64,000 nucleotides of DNA, from positions 248,001 to 312,000 of the forward strand of contig NZ_BJFN01000004.1 of assembly GCF_014189855.1 (NCBI RefSeq), written 5' to 3'. Under the pieces are notes generated by a model. The model was not told the DNA's origin and made no database searches. It saw nothing but the letters and a program-made list of their open reading frames with translations. Both the position numbers and the translations under genes were made by a program. Positions 19,335-28,346 of this stretch are shown one piece after another (position 1 is the stretch's first letter; each line of letters starts with the position of its first letter). Source of the stretch: Buttiauxella sp. A111. GTDB taxonomy: Bacteria; Pseudomonadota; Gammaproteobacteria; Enterobacterales; Enterobacteriaceae.

Positions 19335-20600
19335 TCAGGCAGACGCTAATGATTCAGACAGACGTGCCGCACGAATGTTTTTAATCAGCAGACCGGAAAT
19401 GATAATACCTGCGCAGGCAAACACGGCCATCAAACCAAACACAATTTGATAACCAATAAGACCCGGTTGTGAATCTAAAATGTACCCATACAGGCTGTAG
19501 CAGAACATTGCAGGGGCATAGCCAATAAAGCTACCCAGCGCCATCGCTGCACCGGTATTTTTTTCACTGATACCCGCCTCACCGATAGGCGCAAAGAACA
19601 CCGCACGTTGGGTAAAGATCACCGCGCCAAACAGTAATGTACAGGCCATACCCAAATAAACTGGCATATGTTCATGGGGTAATAGAATTAGGCCAACCAA
19701 TGCAACGGCACTAATAATAAAGGTATAGAACAGATATTTGCTTGGGGATTTTAAAACCTTATCCGCAATTAACCCACCAATTGGGCCGCCGACCATCTTC
19801 AGACAATATTGGTTAATAATCCCGTACGCCCCTACCAGTGCAATCGGCAGTGCGTAAACATTCCTTAAGAATGGAATAAAGAAGGTTAAACCACAATAGA
19901 CTGCGTAAACACAGAATACACTGAAGGCAATGAGCCAAACGGTTTTATTTTTTAATACCCCACCCAATCCAGGACGACTCTCTTTTGTGATGTCTTTCTC
20001 TTTTTTAGCCACTTGCTCTTCTGGGCTTTCTTTCAATACAAAGAGAATGACAACACCCACGACAATCGCAATAAATGAGTAGAAGAGAATAGCCGCTTTA
20101 AAGCCGAAATAGTCGCTGCCAAACCAGGTGAATACCGCCAGGGCGCTAAACGCAATAATGGTATCAACAATGCCTCGTCCTGTTTCAAAGAAACCAAACA
20201 GTCGCCCTTGTTGCGTATTATCGCCGAGCAAACTCACCGACTTCAACAACACCGGCCAGTTCAGCATGTCACAGGTCACGCCAAACAATGCCCAAACAAA
20301 GAGGATCCCCCAGTAGCCTGGCATCGTTGACAGATAAATGCCGAGCAAGCCTGTGGCAATCAGCGAGAAAGACATGGTAAACCGACGTGGCAAACGGTCG
20401 GAGAAGTAGATGGATAAGAAGAAACCAATGGTCGTGACAATCGAGTTGACCGACATCGCATTGCCGATTTCCCCATTGGTCAGATGGAAGTACTCCTGCA
20501 TAGGGACATAAAATGCATCTTTCAATGAAGGCAATTTATATATTGTCCCACCACACAGAACCAACAAGCTAAATATGGTCCATCTTTTTTTAGTTAGCAT
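19335..20600 (-). CDS. yihN: YihN-like major facilitator transporter
   Basis: A 421-aa inner-membrane protein of the major facilitator superfamily with about 12 membrane segments and a charged central loop (KKEKDITKESRP). It resembles E. coli YihN in length and closely in sequence (LTKKRWTIFSLL at the start, SVNSIVTTIGFFLS, GAAMALGSFIGYAPAMF near the end). The substrate is not known; a sugar or sugar phosphate is inferred from the partner gene upstream. It is the last gene of yihL-yihM-yihN. In E. coli these genes lie next to the sulfoquinovose cluster, here between narG and narK. Confidence 0.85.
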   Translation of the reverse strand: MLTKKRWTIFSLLVLCGGTIYKLPSLKDAFYVPMQEYFHLTNGEIGNAMSVNSIVTTIGFFLSIYFSDRLPRRFTMSFSLIATGLLGIYLSTMPGYWGILFVWALFGVTCDMLNWPVLLKSVSLLGDNTQQGRLFGFFETGRGIVDTIIAFSALAVFTWFGSDYFGFKAAILFYSFIAIVVGVVILFVLKESPEEQVAKKEKDITKESRPGLGGVLKNKTVWLIAFSVFCVYAVYCGLTFFIPFLRNVYALPIALVGAYGIINQYCLKMVGGPIGGLIADKVLKSPSKYLFYTFIISAVALVGLILLPHEHMPVYLGMACTLLFGAVIFTQRAVFFAPIGEAGISEKNTGAAMALGSFIGYAPAMFCYSLYGYILDSQPGLIGYQIVFGLMAVFACAGIIISGLLIKNIRAARLSESLASA

Positions 20601-20698
20601 AAAACACCCACACCTGGATTAGCGGAATTAATTATTTTTTTAAAAGCTCAGTGATCTCACGAGCAGTGAGAGATCTGAATTTAAACGTTTCGGATAAT

Positions 20699-21673
20699 TT
20701 ATTTTTGTAAAATAGCCAAGGCATCTTTATTGAGATCGTCAAGAATATTACGTACATGACGTATTTGATTCATTGCATCATCAATCTCTTTATTCAGTCG
20801 CTCATCAAGCCCGGACGTTGGCAACGGCGTTTCACTCATTTCACGTAATGGTATCCACGGATTACTGTCTTCATTGGTAAAACGAAATGCCGGAGCATAA
20901 TAATCGACTTCTTCCTCAAGACCGAATGCAGTGACTTGTGGTTTATCCTCACCCAAACAAACTAATTGCAGGAGTAATTCTTTAAAAGGTAATTCACCTT
21001 GTCCAGAAATACACGCTGTATGCCCACGCCCTTCACCTTCGTGATTAATCAACGCATCTTTGATATGCACCTGGGTGATTTCTTTTCCCATCACCGCTAA
21101 TGCTTCGAGTGGCTCTTCATTAGCATTAATCATATTGGCAAAATCGAACAGCAGTGAAAGCTGCGGGAAGTCGGCTTGTTGGACCAACTGCACCAGTTCA
21201 TGGCTTTGCAGATCTTCATGTTGCTCAAGGGTAAATGTCAGGCCGCAGTGTTGGTATTGCTTTTTAATGTACTGAATATCTTTGGCAATGATATCCATTA
21301 CCTCAGAGAGCGTGCCTTCATAACGTGGGTAAAATCTCACAGAAGTTGCACCCGATTTCAGCGCAATATTCACCGCTTCATCAATGGTCGCAGCATTCGA
21401 TGCACTGGTTTCGATATGAACATCCAATCCTAACTGGCGTGCTTTCGCCGCAAAGCGGTCTAGCCGTTCATCGCTGGCATGCCTTAACGACTGGCTTTCA
21501 CCATCCACAACATGAATTTTTACGCCTTTCAGTTGCTGCTGGCTGGCGATATCCAGCAAATCTTCCGGTAGGATCTTTTCCATACGCATATTTAAATGGA
21601 ACGCATATGCATGCAGATAAAGCGGCAGACCCGCGACACGCTCAACAATTTTTGTAGCCTGGATGCTATCCAT
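20699..21673 (-). CDS. yihM: YihM-like sugar phosphate isomerase/epimerase
   Basis: A 324-aa TIM-barrel protein of the AP-endonuclease-2 / sugar phosphate isomerase fold. Metal-binding residues are visible in FTLEQHEDL, LLFDFANM and ITQVHIKDA, which match the Glu, Asp and His positions of this family. The best match I recognise is E. coli YihM (about 326 aa), whose reaction is unknown. It lies eight bases after the GntR-type regulator gene and 98 bases before the transporter gene. A C-terminal helix rich in Asp, Asn and Ile (about residues 285-320) is added to the barrel. Confidence 0.82.
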   Translation of the reverse strand: MDSIQATKIVERVAGLPLYLHAYAFHLNMRMEKILPEDLLDIASQQQLKGVKIHVVDGESQSLRHASDERLDRFAAKARQLGLDVHIETSASNAATIDEAVNIALKSGATSVRFYPRYEGTLSEVMDIIAKDIQYIKKQYQHCGLTFTLEQHEDLQSHELVQLVQQADFPQLSLLFDFANMINANEEPLEALAVMGKEITQVHIKDALINHEGEGRGHTACISGQGELPFKELLLQLVCLGEDKPQVTAFGLEEEVDYYAPAFRFTNEDSNPWIPLREMSETPLPTSGLDERLNKEIDDAMNQIRHVRNILDDLNKDALAILQK

Positions 21674-21681
21674 GGTAACTC

Positions 21682-22389
21682 CTATAAATCGATAAAAAAT
21701 TCTACAGATTCAAAACGCCAATATTCGATATCAACCTGAATAACGTGCCCGGCTTCGTCAGCTCGGTATTTTTCAACACGTATAGACGGGGTGCCTGGTG
21801 TGCCGCCCATCCCTTTGCATGCGCCCACCGAAAGCCGTGTCGGTTTAAACGCTAAATGCTGTGTGCGCGAGGTTTTGCCGAAGTCTTCTTGCCAAACGTC
21901 GACAAAAGAACGGTCGCCTAGTTTGTCGATAAACCCTTGGGCGAGCTGCGCGTTGATAAACGTTTCGTGATAGAAAACTTTATGGTTATCAAGGGCACCC
22001 CACCCGCTGATTTTGTACATTTCATCGCCGTCGTTCACATTCAACTGCGACAAAATTTCCGGCTCAGCACTATAAACTCGCTCTTTTTCCAGAAATCCCC
22101 AGGATGGCAAACGCCCCTGTTCCAGTGCAGCCTGCTTAAAACTGGTGGAGGTATTAGGGCTGTATTTGAAGCACGGCAAGGCAACGAACCAGCCGCGACG
22201 ATCCTTGCGAAAGATCTTCTCTTCCCCTTCAAGAAACAACAACGCCTGTCGCAGCGTCATGCGCTTGATGCCCAGTAATTCTTCCAATTCACGCTCAGAA
22301 GGTAATTTACCGCCCGGCTGGACAACGCCTTTGTTGAGCCAGTCGTTAAGCATCTCTTTTGCGGCTTCTACTGTTGAGGTGTTCTTCAT
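21682..22389 (-). CDS. yihL: YihL-like GntR/HutC regulator
   Basis: A 235-aa transcription factor with an N-terminal winged helix of the GntR type (PGGKLPSERELEELLGIKRM near residue 26) and a C-terminal UTRA ligand domain (about 75-235), the HutC subfamily. The start at 22389 (MKNTST) is chosen by similarity to E. coli YihL (MKNTNT). A longer frame from TTG at 22455 with AGGGA before it is an alternative. It heads the yihL-yihM-yihN line and probably represses it, with a sugar-phosphate-like inducer. Confidence 0.82.
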   Translation of the reverse strand: MKNTSTVEAAKEMLNDWLNKGVVQPGGKLPSERELEELLGIKRMTLRQALLFLEGEEKIFRKDRRGWFVALPCFKYSPNTSTSFKQAALEQGRLPSWGFLEKERVYSAEPEILSQLNVNDGDEMYKISGWGALDNHKVFYHETFINAQLAQGFIDKLGDRSFVDVWQEDFGKTSRTQHLAFKPTRLSVGACKGMGGTPGTPSIRVEKYRADEAGHVIQVDIEYWRFESVEFFIDL

Positions 22390-22530
22390 GTTTGAACCCA
22401 TTTGGTTTAAACCAGATTTTTCAGTCACGGTACTCTCAGCCAACGAGTGTGACAATGGTCCCTGGGGGAGTAGATATTCTAAATGTGAGGTTTCTCTCAG
22501 AATAAAGCAGGTCGCGGAGGTTTTTCAGGC

Positions 22531-22558
22531 AAAAAAAAGCGCGACCGAAGTCGCGCGC
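22531..22558 (-). terminator. Terminator of narK
   Basis: On the minus strand GCGCGAC and GTCGCGC pair around TTCG and are followed by eight T. It lies downstream of narK, past an ERIC element, so the narK mRNA would have a long structured 3' end. In Salmonella a narK 3' end yields the small RNA NarS; whether this one does cannot be seen. Confidence 0.88.
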
Positions 22559-22584
22559 AAGGGATAACACAAAAACAACTCAAC

Positions 22585-22711
22585 TATCGCCTAAATAATT
22601 CGAGTTGCAGGTAGGCGGCAAACTTACGAATCCCCAGGAGCTTACTAAAGTAAGTGACTGGGGTGAGTAAGTGCAGCCAACACCCCTGCAGCTCGAAGAA
22701 TGACGGCGATT
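22585..22711. repeat. ERIC element in the narK 3' region
   Basis: A full 127-bp copy: CGCCTAAATAATTCGAGTTG at one end, the centre CCCCAGGAGCTTACTAAAG and TAAGTGACTGGGGTGAGTAA, and CTCGAAGAATGACGGCGAT at the other. It begins at the narK stop codon and lies within the transcribed 3' end. This is the best-conserved ERIC of the window. Confidence 0.95.
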
Positions 22712-24101
22712 ATTTGGATGATTTACGGCCATACACGACCCAGGTAATCACCACACAGACGATGTAAAACACGAGGAAGACTTTCATCGCGCCCGCCGGA
22801 GAACCGGTCAAAGCAAGCGATGTACCAAAAGCTTTAGGGATAAAGAACCCGCCTACTGCACCAATCGCAGAGATAAACCCTAGCGCTGCGGCAGTATCGG
22901 TCGCGGCTTCGCGCAGCGCCCTTTCTTCAGTTCCGCCCTGCGCTTTCACGCGGTCCATCGTCAATTTACGGAAGATAACTGAGATCATCTGGAAGGTGGA
23001 ACCGCTCCCCAAACCCGCCGTCAGGAACAGCATCAGGAACACACCGAAGAAGGCGATGAAGTTACCGCCCACACCATTGTGCGGCAGCGTGGTGAATAAC
23101 AGCGCACTGAATACCGCCATAAACACGAAGTTAATCAGCGACACTTTAGTCCCGCCAAAGCGGTCGGAGATTGCGCCACCCGCTGAACGCGCCAGGGCAC
23201 CAAACAGCGGGCCGAAGAAGGCGAAGTGCAGAATGTTAATGTCCGGGAACTGGGTTTTTGCCAGCATCGCAAAACCGGCAGAAAAACCGATAAACGAACC
23301 AAACGTCGCCAGATACAGCACGCCCATAATCCAAAGATGAGCACGCTTAAGTACCGGTAATTGCGCTTTCAGAGAGGCTTTCGAGGTCGCCAGGTCATTC
23401 ATACCAAACCAGGCTGCAAGGGTGAAAATCGCCAGCAAGGGCACCCACACCCATGCGGCGTTTTCCAGGAACAGCATCGTGCCATCCGCTTGTTCAACAC
23501 CGGTTCCGCCAAATACAGCGAACATGGAAAGCGAAATCACCAACGGAGCCACTAACTGCATGACACTCACGCCGAGATTACCCAGGCCACCGTTAATACC
23601 CAGCGCGCCACCCTGTTTTGCTTTCGGGAAGAAGAAGCTGATGTTCGCCATGCTGGAAGCAAAGTTTGCCCCCGCAAAACCACACAGCAGCGCAATGATG
23701 ATGAACACGCCAAATGGCGTTGCTGGGTTTTGCACCGCAAAACCTAACCAGACACAAGGGATAATCAAAATCCCGGTGCTGAACGCCGTCCAGCGGCGAC
23801 CGCCAAAGACCGGCACCATGAAAGAGTAAGGCACGCGCAATAAGGCGCCAGAAACAGACGGCAGTGCAGTCAGCATAAACAGCTGATCGGTGGAGAAGTT
23901 GAAACCCACTTTATTCAGGTTGACCGCTACCGCACTAAACAGCATCCACACGCAGAACGCTAACAATAAACAAGGTACGGAAATCCATAAGTTGCGGCTG
24001 GCAATGCCATGACCCTTACTTTGCCAAAACGCAGGTTCCTCAGGCCGCCATTCAGTAATGAGCGAACCCGTTTTTGAGCTTTGTTCGGGAGACTGAGACA
24101 T
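22710..24101 (-). CDS. narK: Nitrate/nitrite transporter NarK
   Basis: NarK is the inner-membrane nitrate/nitrite antiporter that feeds nitrate to NarGHI and exports nitrite. The 463-aa protein equals E. coli NarK in length and has 12 membrane segments with the nitrate signature motifs GFAGANFASSMANISFFFP and GLGSGSTFQMI. The true start is MSQSPEQ at 24101, behind GAGGTG; the open frame extends 276 bases further upstream into the promoter and should be ignored. It is divergent from narX. Two ERIC-separated genes groups lie downstream. Confidence 0.97.
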   Translation of the reverse strand: MSQSPEQSSKTGSLITEWRPEEPAFWQSKGHGIASRNLWISVPCLLLAFCVWMLFSAVAVNLNKVGFNFSTDQLFMLTALPSVSGALLRVPYSFMVPVFGGRRWTAFSTGILIIPCVWLGFAVQNPATPFGVFIIIALLCGFAGANFASSMANISFFFPKAKQGGALGINGGLGNLGVSVMQLVAPLVISLSMFAVFGGTGVEQADGTMLFLENAAWVWVPLLAIFTLAAWFGMNDLATSKASLKAQLPVLKRAHLWIMGVLYLATFGSFIGFSAGFAMLAKTQFPDINILHFAFFGPLFGALARSAGGAISDRFGGTKVSLINFVFMAVFSALLFTTLPHNGVGGNFIAFFGVFLMLFLTAGLGSGSTFQMISVIFRKLTMDRVKAQGGTEERALREAATDTAAALGFISAIGAVGGFFIPKAFGTSLALTGSPAGAMKVFLVFYIVCVVITWVVYGRKSSK

Positions 24102-24162
24102 AAACACCTCAAAAATTGTGAGAGTAATTGCCGCCACATTAGGTGCTAATTGGGAATAAAAA

Positions 24163-24176
24163 TTGATGTGAATCAA
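24163..24176 (-). promoter_or_regulatory. FNR site of the narK promoter
   Basis: TTGATGTGAATCAA is a perfect FNR match. A class II position would put the narK start near 24128, 27 bases before the coding region. Confidence 0.92.
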
Positions 24177-24222
24177 GGGATAAACCATCTGAATCACGCC
24201 TAAAAATTGACCATCATTCTTT

Positions 24223-24347
24223 GTGGGTAATGATAAATCATGAAAATAGTGTGGTTTTTCACATGGCTGAACCGCAGTGTTAATCCCCTTACACCACGAG
24301 ATGCTACCTATGGCTATTTGTGGGTAATCCTTAATGGGTATGGGTAT
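24223..24347. promoter_or_regulatory. NarL/NarP heptamer cluster between narK and narX
   Basis: Heptamer-like copies of TACCCAT or its complement occur at 24225-24231 (GGGTAAT), 24305-24311 (TACCTAT), 24322-24328 (GGGTAAT), 24334-24340 (ATGGGTA) and 24341-24347 (TGGGTAT). They lie about 95 to 220 bases before the inferred narK start, similar to E. coli narK. They could also act on narX. Confidence 0.65.
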
Positions 24348-24406
24348 ACTCCAGGGGATGTCTGAGAATACGCGCATTCTCTATCCGCCCCGGAGCTCAC
24401 CTTACG

Positions 24407-26191
24407 ATGCTAAAACGCCTGCTGTCTCCACTCACCTTGTTTAACCAACTGGCATTGATTGTGCTGCTGTTGGCGCTGCTGGGTGTCGCGGGAATGAGTC
24501 TTGCGGGTTGGCTGGCACAAGGTATTCAGGGCAACGCGCACGCAATCAATAAAGCCGGGTCGATGCGCATGCAAAGCTATCGTCTGTTGGCCGCCATTCC
24601 GCTCACCGAGAAAGACAATGCTCTGCTTGATGAGATGGAAAAAACCACCTGGAGCGATGACTTAAAAGAAGCGGCAGAACAAGACGGGCAACAAGATAAA
24701 TTAGCCGCGCTGCAACATTACTGGCGCGAGGCGTTAGAGCCTGCTCTGCGTCGTGCCACAAATGCCGAACAGGTTAAACCCCACGTAGCGGGTTTCGTCG
24801 GGCGCATTGATCAACTGGTCACGACGTTTGATCACACAACCGAACTGCGCCTGCAGCGGATTATCCAGTTGCAACTGGGTATGGCCGCGTTAATGGGTTT
24901 GCTGATCATTTTCACGGTCATCTGGTTGCGCAAACGCCTGCTGCGTCCGTGGCGAAAGTTACTGACCATGGCGCAAGCCATTGGGCAGCGTGACTTCACC
25001 CATCGCGTCAATGTGCGGGGTCGAAATGAGATGGCGACGCTGGGTGTGGCGTTAAACAGTATGTCGGAAGAACTCGCGGAAAGTTACGCAAGCCTTGAGC
25101 AGCGCGTACGCGAGAAAACCGCTGGGCTTGAACAAAAAAATCAGATGCTGTCATTTCTGTATCAGGCTAATCGCCGTTTGCACTCTCAGGCACCGCTGTG
25201 TCAGCGCCTGTCCCCGGTCTTGAGCGATCTACAGCATTTGACGCCGCTGCGTAATCTCGAACTGCGGGTCTACGAGTATGAAGACGAAGAGAATTACGAA
25301 GAGTATACCTACCAGCCCGACAGCAGCTGTGAAGCCAGCGGTTGTCATCTTTGCCCGCGTGAACCCAGCCCAGAGCCTTGCGAAACGACACCGCAAAAAT
25401 GGCGATTAACCGATAACCATATTCAATACGGTCTGGTGCTGGCGCAGTTACCGCTTGGCAGCAGCCTGACGCATGACCAACAGCAATTAGTGTTGACGCT
25501 GATGGAGCAATTGACGGCCACCCTCGCGCTGGAGCGCCAGTATGAACGCCAACAGCAACTGGTAGTCATGGAGGAGCGATCCGCTATTGCGCGCGAATTA
25601 CACGACTCCATCGCCCAATCGCTCTCCTGCCTGAAGATGCAGGTCAGCTGTTTGCAAATGCAGGGGGCTACACTGCCTCCTGAAATGCAGACATTACTCG
25701 GTCAGATGCGTAGCGAACTGAATACTTCATGGCGCCAGTTGCGCGAATTATTGACCACCTTCCGTTTGCAATTGACCGAACCTGGATTGCGTCCGGCGCT
25801 CGAAGAGAGTTGTCGCGAATTTAGTGAAAAACTCGGCTTCCCGGTGGTCCTCGATTATCAAGTGCCGCCGCGTCTGGTGCCCTCACATCAGGCGATTCAT
25901 CTGGTACAAATTGCCCGTGAAGCATTGAATAACTGCCTGAAACACGCCAGCGCCACAGCATGTGGGGTAAGCGTGATACACCGCGAGAATCAAATGACCT
26001 TAACCATATGGGATAACGGTTGTGGTATCCCCGACAACGGTGAACGCCGCAATCACTACGGACTGATTATTATGCGAGACCGCGCACAGAGCCTAAAAGG
26101 TGACTGCCAGGTGCTTGCCCGCCCAGGTGGCGGTACTCAAGTCGTCGTGAGTTTTATCCCCGAAATAGCCACAGGAGCCCATCATGAGTAA
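24407..26191 (+). CDS. narX: Nitrate/nitrite sensor histidine kinase NarX
   Basis: NarX senses periplasmic nitrate and nitrite and phosphorylates or dephosphorylates NarL. The 594-aa protein has two membrane segments (about 14-37 and 152-172), a periplasmic sensor with the P-box [15 protein letters not shown] near residue 46, a HAMP linker, a Cys-rich central module ([12 protein letters not shown]), and a HisKA_3 domain with phospho-acceptor His399 in [16 protein letters not shown], then an HATPase end with DNGCGIP. It is divergent from narK and its stop overlaps the narL start by eight bases. Confidence 0.97.
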   Translation: MLKRLLSPLTLFNQLALIVLLLALLGVAGMSLAGWLAQGIQGNAHAINKAGSMRMQSYRLLAAIPLTEKDNALLDEMEKTTWSDDLKEAAEQDGQQDKLAALQHYWREALEPALRRATNAEQVKPHVAGFVGRIDQLVTTFDHTTELRLQRIIQLQLGMAALMGLLIIFTVIWLRKRLLRPWRKLLTMAQAIGQRDFTHRVNVRGRNEMATLGVALNSMSEELAESYASLEQRVREKTAGLEQKNQMLSFLYQANRRLHSQAPLCQRLSPVLSDLQHLTPLRNLELRVYEYEDEENYEEYTYQPDSSCEASGCHLCPREPSPEPCETTPQKWRLTDNHIQYGLVLAQLPLGSSLTHDQQQLVLTLMEQLTATLALERQYERQQQLVVMEERSAIARELHDSIAQSLSCLKMQVSCLQMQGATLPPEMQTLLGQMRSELNTSWRQLRELLTTFRLQLTEPGLRPALEESCREFSEKLGFPVVLDYQVPPRLVPSHQAIHLVQIAREALNNCLKHASATACGVSVIHRENQMTLTIWDNGCGIPDNGERRNHYGLIIMRDRAQSLKGDCQVLARPGGGTQVVVSFIPEIATGAHHE

Positions 26192-26834
26192 CCCGGAAGC
26201 CTCGACCATTTTGCTAATCGACGATCATCCGATGCTGCGTACTGGCGTTAAACAATTGATCAGTATGGCGCCGGAACTGGCCGTCGTGGGCGAAGCGGGC
26301 AATGGCGCGCAAGGCGTACTGCTGGCGGAGGAACTCGACCCTGATCTGATCTTGCTGGATTTGAATATGCCTGGCATGAACGGTCTGGAAACGCTGGATT
26401 GCCTGCGCGAAAAACCGCTTTCTGGCCGCATCGTGGTCTTTAGCGTCTCAAACCATGAAGAAGATGTGGTCACCGCGCTGAAGAGAGGGGCTGATGGTTA
26501 TTTGTTGAAAGACATGGAGCCGGAAGATTTACTCAAAGCGTTGCAACAAGCCGCTGCGGGGGAGATGGTGCTTAGCGAAGCGCTAACGCCAGTGCTGGCC
26601 GCAAGTTTACGCGCCAACCGCGCCACATCTGACCGCGATGTGAACCTTCTGACGCCGCGTGAGCGCGACATTCTCAAGCTGATCGCTCAGGGTTTACCGA
26701 ACAAAATGATCGCTCGTCGTCTCGACATCACGGAAAGCACAGTGAAAGTTCACGTTAAGCATCTGCTCAAAAAGATGAAGCTCAAATCCCGCGTAGAAGC
26801 GGCAGTTTGGGTGCATCAGGATCGTATTTTCTGA
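26184..26834 (+). CDS. narL: Nitrate response regulator NarL
   Basis: NarL is the DNA-binding partner of NarX. The 216-aa protein has a receiver domain with phospho-acceptor Asp59 ([11 protein letters not shown]) and a LuxR-type helix-turn-helix near residues 150-215 ([19 protein letters not shown]). It activates narGHJI and narK and represses other anaerobic genes through TACYNMT heptamers; candidates are seen in both narG and narK upstream regions. It overlaps narX and converges on ychO. Confidence 0.98.
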   Translation: MSNPEASTILLIDDHPMLRTGVKQLISMAPELAVVGEAGNGAQGVLLAEELDPDLILLDLNMPGMNGLETLDCLREKPLSGRIVVFSVSNHEEDVVTALKRGADGYLLKDMEPEDLLKALQQAAAGEMVLSEALTPVLAASLRANRATSDRDVNLLTPRERDILKLIAQGLPNKMIARRLDITESTVKVHVKHLLKKMKLKSRVEAAVWVHQDRIF

Positions 26835-26870
26835 TTACTTGTGTCATCGATGAACGGTGGATGCCGCGAG

Positions 26871-28271
26871 CTATTCGGGTAATAACTCGTAACGTGGATC
26901 GTTGAGCGGATCCACCCGCAGCGGTTCCGCCATTTTCAACGTAATCCAGTTAGACGTGACTTTTTGGCCTTTATCATCCTCGATAACCACAGACAGACGG
27001 TACTCGTGTGGCCCCTGCTCGTTCCATGCAGGCATAATCATGCTCCAGCCGTTGGTATCACGATTATTGGCAGGTGGCGTCAAACTCAGATCTTGCGTGT
27101 CGCCCTGCCAGATGATGCTTCGGATCCCGTGGCTGGCACGGATTTGCAACTTGAGTGCCACCGTTTCACCAGGCTGTAATTCCCAGGGTGGCGTGGCCAA
27201 AAAGACCGACAATGTTTTACGTTGGCGATATTCCAGCACCGGCAGCGAATCCCGCTCCACGCTGTCATACCGACTGCCGCGCAGCGAACTGGTGGTCGCC
27301 ACTTCGGCAGCAGAAAGCTGTTTGCTCACCGGCACACCAAAACGATAGTTTACTTTCAGCCCAAGATTATCCTGCGACACGCCGCTCTCACCCTGCTTAT
27401 GCTGGGCTGTGAGCGTGACGAGAGGGATCGGCGTGTAGTTCAATCCCATCGTCACCGCCACAGGGTTGCGATAACCGGTGCCGCTATCAAACAGATCAAC
27501 ACTGTCACCAAAATACTTCTCGAAGCTCAGGCTGGTATTGATGTGTCGATAAAAAGGTAGCCAGGCTTGCGCGGTCACGTCATAACCCCGTGCAAGGCGC
27601 TGCTCCAGCGTTTCGCTATCGCCTTCTTGCCAACTGTTGAGCGGCTGATAGAAATTTGCCGAAAGACGTAAATATTCTCCCCATGCTTCAGCGCCTAACC
27701 CTGCGCGTTGCAAATGGGTGGAGAGCTGATTGTCATAAAAAGCGTTGTAGCCCAACAACCATTGCCCGGCAACCCAACGCTGCCCGGCGCCAAGGTTACC
27801 CATCATGCCATCATCCTGCTGGGCAAAACCTATCTGGCTCCAGGTCAGGTAACGATTGTTATCTTCCCAGGGACTGAAAAGCGAGGCGCTGCTGCCGCTC
27901 CAGTTACCGTGTTCATCGACTCGCAAATTGATGCTGGCTTTACCCCAGGGCGACAATAACGATTCGGCTTCGTTGGTCACTTTGTCCGTTAATACATCCC
28001 GCAGCCTGGCAAAAGCGAACATCCGCGCTTGTTCACCCGAATCCAGCCCGTCATCCAACATACTGGCTTCACCGAATTTCTTTGCCATCGCGGCGATTTC
28101 ACGCGCCGCGGCATCGCTTTCAGGCGCAAGGCCCATGTCGGGCAACTGTTCAGTGGTTTGGTCAAAAGGGTTTTCGGCTTGCTCGATAAAGGTCTGCCGG
28201 GTACTGGCAGCCCCTCCCGCGCTGAGGAGTGCATATGAAAGGGTAAACAACGGAACCGCTTTTCTAAACAT
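26871..28271 (-). CDS. ychO: Invasin-like outer membrane protein YchO
   Basis: A 466-aa protein with an N-terminal signal peptide (MFRKAVPLFTLSYALLSAGG, cleavage near residue 21-22), an inverse-autotransporter / intimin-invasin beta-barrel domain (about 85-330, with aromatic-rich strands such as WVAGQWLLGYNAFYDNQ) and a C-terminal Ig-like part (about 345-450). E. coli YchO has 464 aa and is linked to adhesion and invasion in pathogenic strains; its ligand is not known. It converges on narL. Confidence 0.92.
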   Translation of the reverse strand: MFRKAVPLFTLSYALLSAGGAASTRQTFIEQAENPFDQTTEQLPDMGLAPESDAAAREIAAMAKKFGEASMLDDGLDSGEQARMFAFARLRDVLTDKVTNEAESLLSPWGKASINLRVDEHGNWSGSSASLFSPWEDNNRYLTWSQIGFAQQDDGMMGNLGAGQRWVAGQWLLGYNAFYDNQLSTHLQRAGLGAEAWGEYLRLSANFYQPLNSWQEGDSETLEQRLARGYDVTAQAWLPFYRHINTSLSFEKYFGDSVDLFDSGTGYRNPVAVTMGLNYTPIPLVTLTAQHKQGESGVSQDNLGLKVNYRFGVPVSKQLSAAEVATTSSLRGSRYDSVERDSLPVLEYRQRKTLSVFLATPPWELQPGETVALKLQIRASHGIRSIIWQGDTQDLSLTPPANNRDTNGWSMIMPAWNEQGPHEYRLSVVIEDDKGQKVTSNWITLKMAEPLRVDPLNDPRYELLPE

Positions 28272-28346
28272 CTGGAAATTATAACATCTTAACCCTGCAA
28301 ATCACGCCAAAAGGGGTAAACACAGATTACTCCTGAAATACTTTCG

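Noticed and set aside
24102-24377. N-terminal extension of narK
   Set aside because: It would cover the perfect FNR site and the NarL heptamers; the family start MSQSPEQ at 24101 has a good ribosome site.
26964-27560. Plus-strand open frames inside ychO
   Set aside because: Antisense shadows without motifs; ychO has signal peptide and barrel pattern on the minus strand.
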